A stretch of DNA of 64,000 nucleotides. Source: Bradyrhizobium hereditatis. Lineage in GTDB: Bacteria > Pseudomonadota > Alphaproteobacteria > Rhizobiales > Xanthobacteraceae. This document shows, in pieces, positions 25,015 to 34,490 of this stretch; positions within the stretch are counted from its first letter, which is position 1; every line of letters starts with the position of its first letter. Under the pieces are notes generated by a model that searched no databases, had not been told where the DNA came from, and saw only the letters and a program-made list of their open reading frames with translations. The DNA is taken from contig NZ_JAGKJK010000002.1 in assembly GCF_020329435.1 (NCBI RefSeq), positions 496,001 to 560,000 on the forward strand. The letters are read 5' to 3'. A program made the translations under genes and the position numbers.

Positions 25015-28000
25015 ATGTCGCAACAGCCGCAAAAGTCCGACGTTACTGACTATTCGAAAACCCTGTTCCTGCCGCAGACGGAATTCCCGATGCGCGCCGG
25101 CCTGCCGCAGCGTGAGCCGGAGATCCTCAAATACTGGAACGAGATCGACCTCTACGGGAAGCTGCGCGAGAGCGCGAACGGCCGCACCAAATTCGTGCTG
25201 CATGACGGCCCGCCCTACGCCAATGGCAACATCCATATCGGCCATGCCCTCAACAAGATCCTCAAGGACGTGGTGACCAAGAGCCAGCAGATGCTCGGCT
25301 TCGATTCCAACTACGTGCCCGGCTGGGACTGTCACGGCCTGCCGATCGAATGGAAGATCGAGGAAGAGAACTACCGCTCCAAGGGCAAGCCGAAGCCTGA
25401 CTTCCGCGACTCCACCGCGATGGTGGCGTTCCGCAAGGAATGCCGCGCCTATGCGACGCACTGGCTGAACGTGCAGCGCGAGGAGTTCAAGCGGCTCGGC
25501 ATCATCGGCGACTGGGATCATCCCTACGCCACGATGAGCTATCCGGCCGAAGCGCAGATCGCGCGCGAACTGATGAAGTTTGTGGCCAACGGCACGCTCT
25601 ATCGCGGCTCCAAACCCGTGATGTGGAGCGTGGTCGAAAAGACCGCGCTGGCGGAAGCCGAGGTCGAATACGACGACTACACCTCCGACATGGTGTGGGT
25701 GAAGTTTCCGGTCACCTCACCGGCGCATGGCGCACTCGCCGAGGCGTCGGTCGTGATCTGGACCACGACGCCATGGACACTGCCCGGCAACCGCGCCATC
25801 TCGTTCTCGCCGAAGATCGCCTACGGCCTCTACAAGGTCACCGACGCGCCCGCCGACAATTGGGCGAAGACCGGCGATGTCCTGATCCTCGCCGATGCGC
25901 TCGCAGCGGAAGTCTTCAAGCAGGCGCGCGTCACCGCCTACGAAAAGGTGCGTGACCTGTCGGGTGACACGCTCGACGCGGTGGAATGCGCCCATCCGCT
26001 GCGAGGCTTCGGTGGCGGATATGAATTCACCGTGCCGCTGTTGCCCGGCGAACATGTCACCGACGATACCGGTACCGGCTTCGTTCATACAGCGCCGAGC
26101 CACGGCCGCGAAGACTTCGACGCCTGGGTGGCGCACACGCGTGACCTCGACGCGCGCGGCATCAACACCGCAATCCCCTACACCGTAGACGAGAACGGCG
26201 CCTTCACCGATCATGCTCCCGGCTTCACCGGCAAGCGCGTGATCAACGATAAGGGCGAAAAGGGTGACGCGAACGACGCCGTGATCAAGGCGCTGGTCGA
26301 GGCTGGCAAGCTTTTGGCGCGCGGCCGGCTGAAGCACCAATATCCGCATTCCTGGCGCTCGAAGAAGCCGGTGATCTTCCGCAACACGCCGCAGTGGTTC
26401 ATTGCGATGGATAAACCAATCACTCCAAACAAGCTGGTTTGGGGCAGTGGTGTGAATACCCCCATGACGCTGGCCGGCGATGACACTTTGCGGAACCGGG
26501 CTCTGAAATCGATCTCGGTGACTCAGTGGGTGCCGCCATCCGGCCAGAACCGCATCAATGGCATGATCGAGAGCCGCCCGGATTGGGTGATCTCCCGGCA
26601 GCGCGCCTGGGGCGTGCCGATCGCCGTCTTCGTGCGTGAGAAAGGTGACGGCTCCGCCGAAATCCTGCAGGACGAAATCGTCAACCAGCGCATCGTCGAA
26701 GCCTTCATGGAGGAAGGCGCGGACGCCTGGTACATGGATGGCGCGCGCGAACGTTTCCTTGGGACGCGCGCCGGCGAAGACTGGAAGAAGGTCGACGACA
26801 TCCTCGATGTCTGGTTCGACTCCGGCTCGACACATGCCTTCGTGCTGGAAGACCGCCAGAATTTTCCGGGCCTCGGCCACATCGTCCGCAAGGTCGATGG
26901 CGGCGAGGATATCGTGATGTATCTCGAAGGAAGCGACCAGCATCGCGGCTGGTTTCATTCCTCGCTGCTGGAGAGCTCCGGCACCCGCGGCCGCGCGCCG
27001 TATGACATCGTGCTGACCCACGGCTTCACGCTGGACGAGAACGGCCACAAGATGTCGAAATCGCTCGGCAACACCGTCGAGCCGCAAAAGGTGATGAAGG
27101 ACTCCGGCGCCGATATCCTGCGCCTCTGGGTCTGCGCCACCGACTACGCCGACGACCAGCGCATCGGGCCCGAGATCCTCAAGAACACGATCGAGACCTA
27201 TCGCAAGCTGCGCAACTCGATCCGCTGGATGCTCGGCACGCTGCATCATTTCAATCCGGCCGAGGCGGTCGCGCATGGTGACATGCCCGAGTTGGAACGA
27301 TTGATGCTGCACGAGCTCGCCAAGCGCGCCTCCATCGTGCGCAACGCCTATGCTGAGTTCGACTACAAGACGGTGGTCGCGACGCTGGCGGCGTTCATGA
27401 ACAGCGAATTGTCGGCGTTCTATTTCGACATTCGCAAGGATACGCTCTATTGCGATCCGCCATCCTCGGTCGCGCGCAAGGCGGCGCTGACTACGATCGA
27501 CATCATCTGCGATGCGATCCTGCGCTGGCTGGCGCCGGTGCTGAGCTTCACCTGCGAAGAAGCGTGGCGGATGTACAAGCCGAACGCGGAAGCCTCGGTG
27601 CACCTGACGCTGTTCCCGGAAGGGTTCGACCAATTCCGTGACGAGAAGCTTGCGAAGAAATGGGACATGATCCGCGCCGTGCGCCGTGTCGTAACAGGCG
27701 CACTGGAGATCGAGCGTGCCGCAAAACGGATCGGCTCCTCCCTGGAAGCTTCGCCTATCATCTATCTGCCCGAGGAGTACATGGGCGACCTGTTCGATGT
27801 TGATTGGGCGGAGGTCTGCATCACGTCGAGCGCCGAGGTGCACGTGCTGAAGGATGGCGAGAACGCACCGGCTGACGCCTTCAAGCTCGACGACGCCATG
27901 GGAATCGGCGTCGTGGTAGAGAAGGCGGTCGGCACCAAATGCGCGCGATCATGGAAGATCCTGCCCACGGTCGGAGAAGACCCTGATTATCCGGACGTGT

Positions 28001-28641
28001 CCCCGCGCGATGCACAGGCGCTGCGTGAGTGGAAGGTGCCTGGCCGCAACGATGGGCGAGCAACGCCGGTGGGCCAGCCGGCAGCGCAGAAACAGGACGT
28101 TGCAGAGGAGCCTGAGACGCCTGCAACAGCCGCAAACGTCGTGAGCATTGCGGAAACGATCGAGCCGCCCGCCGAGAACAACAAGCCCGCTGACGCTCCA
28201 AAGACGCCCAAGCGCGTCAGCGTGGCCGACGTTGTGAAACCTGCCGAGAGCACTGACGTGACGAAGCCTCCGAAGGCTGCCAAAGCCAAGAAACCTGCCG
28301 CTGCCGCGGAGGCAACAAAGGGGAAGAAAGCCGCTGGTGCGTCGAGCGCCACTAAAGACAAGAAGGCTGCCGTTGCATCGAAAACCAAAGGCAAGAAAGC
28401 TGCCGGTAGTTCGAAGACCGCCAAGGGAAAGAAGCCCGCCGGCACCTCGAAAGCAAGCAAGGGCAAGAAGGCTGCCAGCGCCTCAAAGGCCGCCAAGAGC
28501 ACGAAGGCTGCCAAAGGCATAAAGGCCTTCGTCGCAAAGAACGCTGCGAAGGGAAAGAAGAAGGCCGCGAAGAAGCGCGCGGCAGCAGCGCCTGCGAAGA
28601 GAAAGAAAACAAAGAAAACCAAGGGCAAGAAGGCCAGATAA
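25015..28641 (+). CDS. ileS: Isoleucyl-tRNA synthetase with long basic tail
   Basis: A class I synthetase of 1208 residues. HIGH is at 74-77 and KMSKS at 679-683; the CP1 editing domain lies between, with [12 protein letters not shown]. The normal C-terminal domain ends near [18 protein letters not shown] (about residue 1006), after which about 200 extra residues follow: a Pro/Glu-rich linker (1007-1082), then about 126 residues of Lys/Ala-rich sequence with a roughly 12-residue unit such as [12 protein letters not shown] and [12 protein letters not shown]. This resembles histone H1 tails. A short stretch at about 463-505 has atypical codons. The usual zinc-binding cysteines are largely absent. 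lspA begins directly after the stop. Confidence 0.95.
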   Translation: MSQQPQKSDVTDYSKTLFLPQTEFPMRAGLPQREPEILKYWNEIDLYGKLRESANGRTKFVLHDGPPYANGNIHIGHALNKILKDVVTKSQQMLGFDSNYVPGWDCHGLPIEWKIEEENYRSKGKPKPDFRDSTAMVAFRKECRAYATHWLNVQREEFKRLGIIGDWDHPYATMSYPAEAQIARELMKFVANGTLYRGSKPVMWSVVEKTALAEAEVEYDDYTSDMVWVKFPVTSPAHGALAEASVVIWTTTPWTLPGNRAISFSPKIAYGLYKVTDAPADNWAKTGDVLILADALAAEVFKQARVTAYEKVRDLSGDTLDAVECAHPLRGFGGGYEFTVPLLPGEHVTDDTGTGFVHTAPSHGREDFDAWVAHTRDLDARGINTAIPYTVDENGAFTDHAPGFTGKRVINDKGEKGDANDAVIKALVEAGKLLARGRLKHQYPHSWRSKKPVIFRNTPQWFIAMDKPITPNKLVWGSGVNTPMTLAGDDTLRNRALKSISVTQWVPPSGQNRINGMIESRPDWVISRQRAWGVPIAVFVREKGDGSAEILQDEIVNQRIVEAFMEEGADAWYMDGARERFLGTRAGEDWKKVDDILDVWFDSGSTHAFVLEDRQNFPGLGHIVRKVDGGEDIVMYLEGSDQHRGWFHSSLLESSGTRGRAPYDIVLTHGFTLDENGHKMSKSLGNTVEPQKVMKDSGADILRLWVCATDYADDQRIGPEILKNTIETYRKLRNSIRWMLGTLHHFNPAEAVAHGDMPELERLMLHELAKRASIVRNAYAEFDYKTVVATLAAFMNSELSAFYFDIRKDTLYCDPPSSVARKAALTTIDIICDAILRWLAPVLSFTCEEAWRMYKPNAEASVHLTLFPEGFDQFRDEKLAKKWDMIRAVRRVVTGALEIERAAKRIGSSLEASPIIYLPEEYMGDLFDVDWAEVCITSSAEVHVLKDGENAPADAFKLDDAMGIGVVVEKAVGTKCARSWKILPTVGEDPDYPDVSPRDAQALREWKVPGRNDGRATPVGQPAAQKQDVAEEPETPATAANVVSIAETIEPPAENNKPADAPKTPKRVSVADVVKPAESTDVTKPPKAAKAKKPAAAAEATKGKKAAGASSATKDKKAAVASKTKGKKAAGSSKTAKGKKPAGTSKASKGKKAASASKAAKSTKAAKGIKAFVAKNAAKGKKKAAKKRAAAAPAKRKKTKKTKGKKAR
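28261..28638 (+). repeat. Coding tandem repeats of the IleRS tail
   Basis: About 380 bases of degenerate repeats with a unit of roughly 36 bases, each encoding a 12-residue Lys/Ala/Gly/Ser block such as [36 protein letters not shown] and [12 protein letters not shown]. The units differ at the DNA level, so they are old or under selection at the protein level. The repeats are in frame with ileS. Confidence 0.8.
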
Positions 28642-29160
28642 GTGTCCGGCAAGGAACGCTCCGTGACCCCACACCTGCGCGCTGGCGCCATCACGGCGGT
28701 CGCAACGCTGGTGGTCGACCAGGCCTCGAAGTTCTGGCTGCTCTATGGGTTCGACCTCGCCCAGCGCGGCGTGGTCAAGGTGACGCCGTTCTTCGACCTG
28801 GTGCTGGCCTGGAATGTCGGGATCAGCTTCGGCTGGTTCCAGAGCGAGAACCAGCTCGCCCAGATCGCGCTGATGGCGATCAAGGCGATCGCCGTGATCG
28901 TGCTCGGGATCTGGATGGCGCGCTCCAGCACGCTGCTGGCGACGCTGGCGCTCGGCCTGATCATCGGCGGCGCGGTTGGCAATGGCATCGACCGCTTCCT
29001 TTACGGCGCGGTGGTCGATTTCGCCCTGTTCCATATTGAGATCGCGGGAAAAACCTTCAATTGGTACGTGTTCAACCTCGCCGATGTGGCCATTGTTGCC
29101 GGGGTAGCGGGCCTATTGTATGACTCGTTCCTGGGGGTACCCGCCGCAAAAGCGCCCTGA
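28642..29160 (+). CDS. lspA: Lipoprotein signal peptidase II
   Basis: A 172-residue inner-membrane aspartic protease that cleaves prolipoprotein signal peptides. Four membrane segments are visible, and the two catalytic aspartates lie in GGAVGNGIDRFLYGAVVDF and FNLADVAI. LAWNVGISFGW corresponds to the conserved NxGxxFG segment. The GTG start immediately follows the ileS stop with no gap, the classical ileS-lspA arrangement, so translation is coupled. Confidence 0.94.
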   Translation: MSGKERSVTPHLRAGAITAVATLVVDQASKFWLLYGFDLAQRGVVKVTPFFDLVLAWNVGISFGWFQSENQLAQIALMAIKAIAVIVLGIWMARSSTLLATLALGLIIGGAVGNGIDRFLYGAVVDFALFHIEIAGKTFNWYVFNLADVAIVAGVAGLLYDSFLGVPAAKAP

Positions 29161-29253
29161 TCCCGGCCGATACGGACCCTTGCCGTATTGGAGCTATTGC
29201 GCCCCTCAGGCCGGCCTCCGTATGTTGCAGAAATTGTGAATGGGAACAGCGCG

Positions 29254-29967
29254 ATGCGCGAGACCGAAGCCCGCTTCTGGATGCTACAGACTAGCTCGCT
29301 GAGCCGGGCGCTGCGGTTCGCCGCCATTGCCCTTGGCGTCGGCCTTGTGATGGCCGCAGGGCCGGTGCGCGCAGCTGACGACGAGGACGAGGACGACAAG
29401 ACCTTCGAGGAAAAGATCATCGAGGGCATCATGCGCGGCATCGGCGGTACCAACATGGAAAACCGCGGCATCGAATACCGCGAGCGCTCTCCGCTGGTGG
29501 TTCCTCCCAAGCTCGATTTGCCGCCCCCGTCCGCGGCCGCAGCCGAAACCAAGGTGCCGAATTGGCCGAAGGATCCCGACGAGCAGCGCCGCAAGGCGGC
29601 GATTGCCGCGCGAAAGAAAGAGAACAAGGACCCGCGTGAAGCGGCCCGCGTCTTGACGCCGGCTGAACTCGCGGTGGGCAAGACTGCCGCGCCCGCACGC
29701 AAGGATAATGATCCGGTGCAACCCGGCACCTCGAACACCAACCCGATCCTGAGCCCGTCGCAGCTCGGCTATAGCGGCGGCTTCAGCGGCCTGTTCGGCG
29801 GCAACAAGACCGAGACGGCCACGTTCAAGGGCGAGCCGACCCGGGATTCGCTGACCCAGCCGCCGCCCGGCTACCAGACGCCGTCGCCGAATTATGCCTA
29901 CGGCACCGGACCGAAGGAATCGCTCAACAAGGAATACAATCCGTCCAAGGGCAAGTATGGCGAATAG
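29254..29967 (+). CDS. Secreted protein of unknown function
   Basis: A protein of 237 residues if begun at MRETEARFW; GTG at 29236 is an alternative start. A membrane or signal segment (LRFAAIALGVGLVMAAG, about 18-36) is followed by an acidic run DDEDEDDK and a low-complexity mature part rich in Pro, Asn, Lys and Gly, with TFEEKIIEGIMRGIGG as the only helical-looking block. The C terminus is disordered. I do not recognise a family. It sits between lspA and the M16 peptidases on the same strand, so an envelope role is plausible. Confidence 0.65.
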   Translation: MRETEARFWMLQTSSLSRALRFAAIALGVGLVMAAGPVRAADDEDEDDKTFEEKIIEGIMRGIGGTNMENRGIEYRERSPLVVPPKLDLPPPSAAAAETKVPNWPKDPDEQRRKAAIAARKKENKDPREAARVLTPAELAVGKTAAPARKDNDPVQPGTSNTNPILSPSQLGYSGGFSGLFGGNKTETATFKGEPTRDSLTQPPPGYQTPSPNYAYGTGPKESLNKEYNPSKGKYGE

Positions 29968-30127
29968 TTAAGCCGTTCTCTCGCCTTCGTGACGATGGAT
30001 GCTACCAACGCCGTGTACGATGCCGCGGCTCGATCCCGAACGGTTTTGTCGGGTTATTTCTAACATTTGCGCCAATTCCTCTCGCAGGACCAGTAGCCAG
30101 TTTTGCGGAATAAGCGCCAGATAGGTC

Positions 30128-31519
30128 ATGATGTCCTCACACCGCTTTGCCGTTTCTGTCGTTGCAGCCTTCATCTCGACGTTTGCTTTCTCGGCCGGCA
30201 GCGCATTCGCCCAGACCACGGTCACCTCGGAACGTCCCGCCAGCTTCACCCTCGACAACGGCCTGCAAGTCGTCGTGATTCCGGATCGCCGCACGCCGGT
30301 CGTCACGCAGATGATCTGGTACAAGGTCGGCTCCGCCGATGAGACGCCGGGCAAATCCGGCCTGGCGCACTTCCTCGAACATCTGATGTTCAAGGGAACA
30401 GCCAAGCATCCCGAAGGCGAATTTTCCAAGACCGTGCTGCGGATTGGCGGCAACGAGAACGCCTTCACCTCGCTCGACTACACAGGATATTTCCAGCGCG
30501 TGCCGCGCGAGCAATTGGCGAAAATGATGGAGTTCGAGGCCGACCGCATGACCGGCCTCATTCTCAAGGATGAGAACGTCTTGCCCGAGCGCGATGTCGT
30601 GCTCGAGGAATTCAACATGCGCGTCGCCAATAATCCCGAGGCGCGGCTGACCGAGCAGATCATGGCGGCGCTGTACCTCAACCATCCCTATGGCCGGCCG
30701 GTGATCGGCTGGCGCCAGGAAATCGAGAAACTGGATCGCGAGGATGCGCTGGCGTTCTACAAGCGCTTCTACGCGCCGAACAACGCGATCCTGGTGATTG
30801 CGGGCGACGTCGACGCCAAGGAAGTCCGCCCGATGGTGGAAAAGGCCTATGGCGGCATCCCGGCGCAGCCCGCGATTGCCGCGCAGCGCGTTCGCCCGCA
30901 GGAGCCGATGCCCGCGGCTCCGCGCACAGTGACGCTCGCCGATCCGCGCGTCGAACAGCCCGGCCTGCGGCGCTATTATCTCGTCCCCTCCTCGACCACT
31001 GCAGCCGCAGGGGAAGGCCCGGCCCTAGACGTGCTCGCGCAGCTGATGGGCGGCGGCTCCAACTCCTATCTCTATCGCGCGCTGGTGATCGACCGTCAGC
31101 TCGCGATCAGTGCGAATGCCGGCTATCAGGGCACTGCACTCGATCCTACGCAGTTCACGATTTCGGTTTCACCGAAGCCCGGCGTGGAGTTTTCGCAAGT
31201 AGAGCAGGTGATCGACGGCGTGATCGCGGAGGTGATCCAGAATCCCGCCCGTGCCGAGGATCTCGAGCGGGTCAAGACCCAGTTAATCGCGGAGGCGATC
31301 TACGCCCAGGACAACCAGGCCACGCTGGCGCGCTGGTATGGCGGCGCGCTGACCACCGGACTTTCGATCGACGACATCAGGAGCTGGCCGGACCGGATTC
31401 GCGCCGTCACCGCCGAGCAGGTCCGCGACGCCGCGCAAAAATGGCTCGACAAGAAACGCTCAGTGACCGGCTATCTCATCAAGGATACCGCGCAAAAACG
31501 CGAGGAGAAGCGCTCGTGA
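30128..31519 (+). CDS. M16 family zinc peptidase, active subunit
   Basis: A 463-residue pitrilysin-type peptidase with a signal peptide ending near SAGSAFAQ. The inverted zinc motif HFLEH is at residues 81-85, with the downstream Glu in the EEFNMRVANNPEARLTEQ region. It should be the catalytic half of a periplasmic heterodimer; the other half is encoded by the next gene, whose GTG start overlaps this stop. The substrates of such bacterial M16B pairs are short peptides or unfolded proteins. Confidence 0.9.
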   Translation: MMSSHRFAVSVVAAFISTFAFSAGSAFAQTTVTSERPASFTLDNGLQVVVIPDRRTPVVTQMIWYKVGSADETPGKSGLAHFLEHLMFKGTAKHPEGEFSKTVLRIGGNENAFTSLDYTGYFQRVPREQLAKMMEFEADRMTGLILKDENVLPERDVVLEEFNMRVANNPEARLTEQIMAALYLNHPYGRPVIGWRQEIEKLDREDALAFYKRFYAPNNAILVIAGDVDAKEVRPMVEKAYGGIPAQPAIAAQRVRPQEPMPAAPRTVTLADPRVEQPGLRRYYLVPSSTTAAAGEGPALDVLAQLMGGGSNSYLYRALVIDRQLAISANAGYQGTALDPTQFTISVSPKPGVEFSQVEQVIDGVIAEVIQNPARAEDLERVKTQLIAEAIYAQDNQATLARWYGGALTTGLSIDDIRSWPDRIRAVTAEQVRDAAQKWLDKKRSVTGYLIKDTAQKREEKRS

Positions 31520-32883
31520 TCCGTTTTTCGATTGGCGCGCAGCGCCTCGCATCCGGCCTGATCGCCGGCGCCGTGCTGCTGATGCTGGCGGCGAGCCCCT
31601 CTTACGCCGCCGCCAAGATCCAGCGGCTGGTCTCTCCTGGCGGCATCGAGGCGTGGTTCGTGCAGGACGCGACGGTGCCGCTGATCGCGATGGAGTACGC
31701 CTTCGCCGGCGGCGCCGCCCAAGACCCGTTAGGTAAGTCCGGCGTCGGCAACATGGTCGCCGGCCTGCTCGACGAGGGGTCCGGCGAGCTTGATTCCAAA
31801 ACCTTCCACGAGCGCCTCGAGCGGCGCGCGATCGAGCTGAGTTTTTCGTCGACGCGGGATTATTTCCGCGGCTCGCTGCGCATGCTCAAGGACAACAAGG
31901 ATGAGGCCTTCGGCCTCTTGCATCTGGCGCTGACCTCACCGCGTTTTGACGCCGCCGACGTCGAGCGCATTCGCGCGCAGGTGCTCTCCGGACTGCGCCG
32001 CGACACCACCAACCCGACCTCGCTGGTGAGCCGCAAATTCCTCGAAGTCGCCTTCGGCGATCATCCCTATGGCCGGCAGGGCAACGGTACGCTCGACAGC
32101 GTGCCGAAGATCGACGTCGCCGACATGAAGGATTATGTTCGCCGCTTGATCGCCAAGGATACGCTTCGTATCGCCGTGGTTGGCGATGTCGACGCCGACA
32201 CCCTCGGCAAGCTCCTGGACAAGACATTTGGTGGACTGCCGGCCAAGCCCAACCTGACGCCGGTGCCCGAGGTTGAGGCTACCAAGCCGCCGCAGCGCGC
32301 ATTCGTGCCGCTCGACGTGCCGCAAACCGTGGTGACGTTCGGCGGCCCCGGCATTCGCCGCCACGATCCGGATTTCATGGCCGCCTATGTCGTGAACCAC
32401 ATCATCGGCGGCGGATCATCGTCGCGGCTCTACAAGGAGGTGCGCGAAAAGCGCGGCCTTGCTTACTCGGTCTATGAATCCCTGCTCTGGATGGATCGTT
32501 CCGCTCTGTTCATCGGCAACACCGGCACCCGCGCCGACCGCGCAGGCGAGACTGTCGACGCGATCGAGAAGGAAATCCGCCGCATGGCCGAGGAAGGCCC
32601 GACCCAGAAGGAACTGGACGAGGCCAAGTCGTATCTGAAGGGCTCGCAGATGCTGGCGCTCGACACCTCCTCGAAGCTCGCGCAGGCGCTGCTGCAATAC
32701 CAGCTCGACAAGCTGCCGATCGATTACATCGAAAAGCGCAACGCCCTTGTCGACGCGGTGACGCTCGACGACGCCAAGCGAGTAGCCAGGAAGCTGTGGG
32801 GCCAGGGCCTGCTCACCGTCATCGTCGGGCGCGCCCCGCAGGCCGCCGCCCAGCCCGCGTCGGCGCCGCTGCAGGCGAATTAG
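31516..32883 (+). CDS. M16 family peptidase-like, inactive partner
   Basis: A 455-residue M16 homologue with a signal peptide (LASGLIAGAVLLMLAASPSYA). At the zinc-site position it reads NMVAGLLDEG instead of HxxEH, so it cannot bind zinc; it keeps the Arg/Tyr signature KRGLAYSVYESL that completes the active site of a partner. This is the standard M16B arrangement of one metal subunit plus one Arg/Tyr subunit. The GTG start at 31516 overlaps the upstream stop and has GAGGAGAAG just before it. Confidence 0.88.
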   Translation: MIRFSIGAQRLASGLIAGAVLLMLAASPSYAAAKIQRLVSPGGIEAWFVQDATVPLIAMEYAFAGGAAQDPLGKSGVGNMVAGLLDEGSGELDSKTFHERLERRAIELSFSSTRDYFRGSLRMLKDNKDEAFGLLHLALTSPRFDAADVERIRAQVLSGLRRDTTNPTSLVSRKFLEVAFGDHPYGRQGNGTLDSVPKIDVADMKDYVRRLIAKDTLRIAVVGDVDADTLGKLLDKTFGGLPAKPNLTPVPEVEATKPPQRAFVPLDVPQTVVTFGGPGIRRHDPDFMAAYVVNHIIGGGSSSRLYKEVREKRGLAYSVYESLLWMDRSALFIGNTGTRADRAGETVDAIEKEIRRMAEEGPTQKELDEAKSYLKGSQMLALDTSSKLAQALLQYQLDKLPIDYIEKRNALVDAVTLDDAKRVARKLWGQGLLTVIVGRAPQAAAQPASAPLQAN

Positions 32884-32927
32884 CCTTCTTCCGCGTTTAG
32901 GCACTCTCTCCCGACACGGTACTCTGC

Positions 32928-33053
32928 GCTCCCTCCCTCCTTGCGGGGGAGGGCTGGGGAGAGGGGTAAGCCACACGCACCGCCGATGCCGCCACCCCTC
33001 TCCCCAACCCCACGAGCGAGCTTCGCTCGTCTCGGACCCCGCAAGGGAGAGGG
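32928..33053. repeat. Inverted repeat, ctccctcccc type (copy 2)
   Basis: The arms gctccctccctccttgcggg (from 32928) and ccccgcaagggagaggga (to 33053) face each other, with ggggagaggggt and acccctctccc as inner arms. The right arm carries an inserted smaller hairpin, gagcgagcttcgctcgtc, which is also present in the copy at 45925. It fills the gap between the M16 pair and arfB. Confidence 0.75.
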
Positions 33054-33127
33054 AACGACCAAGCTCGCGGCGAGCAGCTTCTCCTCAAAACCGCTATCTT
33101 GCATTCGCCGATTCTCTAGCCTTCCCG

Positions 33128-33553
33128 GTGAACGCCATGCTGCGGGTTTCCCGCGACCTCACGATCGACGACGACGACATCGAGATCGTCTTCGTCCGCG
33201 CCTCCGGCCCCGGCGGGCAGAACGTCAACAAGCTCGCGACCGCGGCCCAGCTTCGCTTCGACGCGCGCAAGATCGCGCTGCCGGAGGACGCCGCGGCGCG
33301 GCTCGTGCGGCTCGCCGGACAGCGCATGACAAAGGAGGGCGTGATCGTGATCCATGCCCAGCGCTTCCGCACCCAGGAACGCAACCGGGCCGACGCCATC
33401 GACCGCCTGCTCGAGCTGTTGCGCGAAGCCTTGATCCGCCCGACGCCGCGGCGTCCGACCAAGCCAACCTTCGGATCGAAGCAGCGGCGACTGGAGGGCA
33501 AGAAGCGGCGCAGTGACATCAAGGCGAAGCGCAACGTACGTTTCGAGGATTGA
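33128..33553 (+). CDS. arfB: Ribosome-rescue peptidyl-tRNA hydrolase ArfB
   Basis: A 141-residue release-factor-like protein that frees stalled ribosomes without needing a stop codon. The catalytic GGQ is at residues 29-31 within ASGPGGQNVNK, and the C-terminal basic tail (KQRRLEGKKRRSDIKAKR) that enters the mRNA channel is present, distinguishing ArfB from true release factors. A Met three codons in (33137) could also be the start. It converges with the ECF sigma gene, 19 bases apart. Confidence 0.92.
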   Translation: MNAMLRVSRDLTIDDDDIEIVFVRASGPGGQNVNKLATAAQLRFDARKIALPEDAAARLVRLAGQRMTKEGVIVIHAQRFRTQERNRADAIDRLLELLREALIRPTPRRPTKPTFGSKQRRLEGKKRRSDIKAKRNVRFED

Positions 33554-33572
33554 GTCCCCCTCTCGCGACATC

Positions 33573-34106
33573 TCAATCCCGGATCAGATATTCCCTGATC
33601 ATCAGCCGCGCGCGGTGAATGCGGGCCTTGACGCTTTCACGCGTCAGGCCGAGCACGCCTGCGATTTCGTCGATCGACAACTCCTCGATATCACGGAGCA
33701 GGATTACCTCGCGGTAGTGATCTGGCAGCGACTGGATGGCGCGCGACAGATCGATGCGGATGTCCTCGGGCGCGAGAAGCGCCAGGCGTGCCTCTACATC
33801 GTCGGTCGAACTCTCCGCTGTCGCCGTCGCCCGGCGCAGTAGCCGCAAGCAGGCGCGGCGCGCCACCGCAAACAGCCACGCCGAAAACGACGTCACCGCA
33901 CGCAGCGTGCCGACCCGGCGGTACAACAGCAACAGCGTTTCCTGTACCGCGTCGTCGATATCGGCCGCGCGGCAATTGCGCGCGGCATAGCGGCGGACGT
34001 CCGGCTGGGCGGCTGCGATCAGCGACACCAGCGCCTCGGTGTCACCGCGGCGGGCGGCGTCGACCAGCGAGGGGTCGCAGTGCCTTGCTCCGGCCAGCGC
34101 CGTCAT
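33573..34106 (-). CDS. ECF sigma factor
   Basis: A 177-residue group 4 sigma factor. Region 2 runs from about 28 to 95, with ADIDDAVQETLLLLYRRV and FSAWLFAVARRACL; region 4 shows LPDHYREVILLRDIEELSID followed by IAGVLGLTRESVKARIHRAR. The start MTALAGARH overlaps the stop of the upstream DUF2892 gene (ATGA). No recognisable anti-sigma factor lies next to it, so the small membrane protein upstream is the only candidate partner. Target promoters are unknown. Confidence 0.9.
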   Translation of the reverse strand: MTALAGARHCDPSLVDAARRGDTEALVSLIAAAQPDVRRYAARNCRAADIDDAVQETLLLLYRRVGTLRAVTSFSAWLFAVARRACLRLLRRATATAESSTDDVEARLALLAPEDIRIDLSRAIQSLPDHYREVILLRDIEELSIDEIAGVLGLTRESVKARIHRARLMIREYLIRD

Positions 34107-34309
34107 GGCGCCGGAAGCCTGCGGCCGACCATGGCGCACATCGGGCAAAAGCCGAAAGACCCGGTCAGAATAGCGACCGCGCCGGCGCCTGCGATCACAT
34201 AGCCAGCCATCGTACCGGGCATGCCGAAAAGCCCGTACACGATCATCACAACGCCCCCGATCGTCCGCATCGCCCGCTCCCAGCCCGGCAGATTCTTGCG
34301 ATAAAACAT
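34103..34309 (-). CDS. Small DUF2892 membrane protein
   Basis: A 68-residue inner-membrane protein with two hydrophobic helices (about 15-32 and 36-52) and a conserved ending GFCPMCAMVG. The family (DUF2892, also the membrane part of YgaP-like rhodaneses) usually has one Cys in this motif; here there is a CxxC pair. It is translated just before the ECF sigma gene with a four-base overlap and has a good ribosome-binding site (GGGAGCTGCT). A role in controlling the sigma factor is inferred only from this coupling. Confidence 0.8.
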   Translation of the reverse strand: MFYRKNLPGWERAMRTIGGVVMIVYGLFGMPGTMAGYVIAGAGAVAILTGSFGFCPMCAMVGRRLPAP

Positions 34310-34330
34310 AGCAGCTCCCTTCGATTCAGC

Positions 34331-34354
34331 GCGAGAACGTCAGCGCGTTCTCGC
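34331..34354 (-). promoter_or_regulatory. Inverted repeat upstream of DUF2892-ECF operon
   Basis: The perfect 9-base arms gcgagaacg (34331-34339) and cgttctcgc (34346-34354) flank a 6-base centre, starting 21 bases upstream of the DUF2892 start codon. It may be an operator or a leader hairpin covering the promoter region of this sigma-factor operon. Confidence 0.4.
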
Positions 34355-34407
34355 CCCATAGAGCCGGCCAGTCGGGCTTTCGGTTCGCGGATCGCAAGCC
34401 AAGGCGC

Positions 34408-34441
34408 AAAAAAACTCCGACCGCCGATGGCGGCCGGAGTT
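34408..34441 (-). terminator. Intrinsic terminator of the small secreted-protein gene
   Basis: On the minus strand a 13-base-pair stem (AACTCCGGCCGCC with its complement, one G-U pair, loop of three) is followed by seven T residues (A at 34408-34414). It begins 49 bases after the stop codon of the gene at 34491-34778. Confidence 0.88.
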
Positions 34442-34490
34442 CTGCTTGGAGAGCAACCCGGCGGAGGAGACGGGTGTTCTCCTGGAGACT

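Noticed and set aside
25717..27843. Minus-strand open frame of 708 codons opposite ileS
   Set aside because: It is the complement of a high-GC gene; the residues do not form a recognisable fold, while the plus strand encodes all IleRS motifs.
28261..28638. Spaced repeats of about 36 bases, at first sight like a CRISPR array
   Set aside because: The units are adjacent with no unique spacers and encode Lys/Ala blocks in frame with ileS; no cas gene is present.
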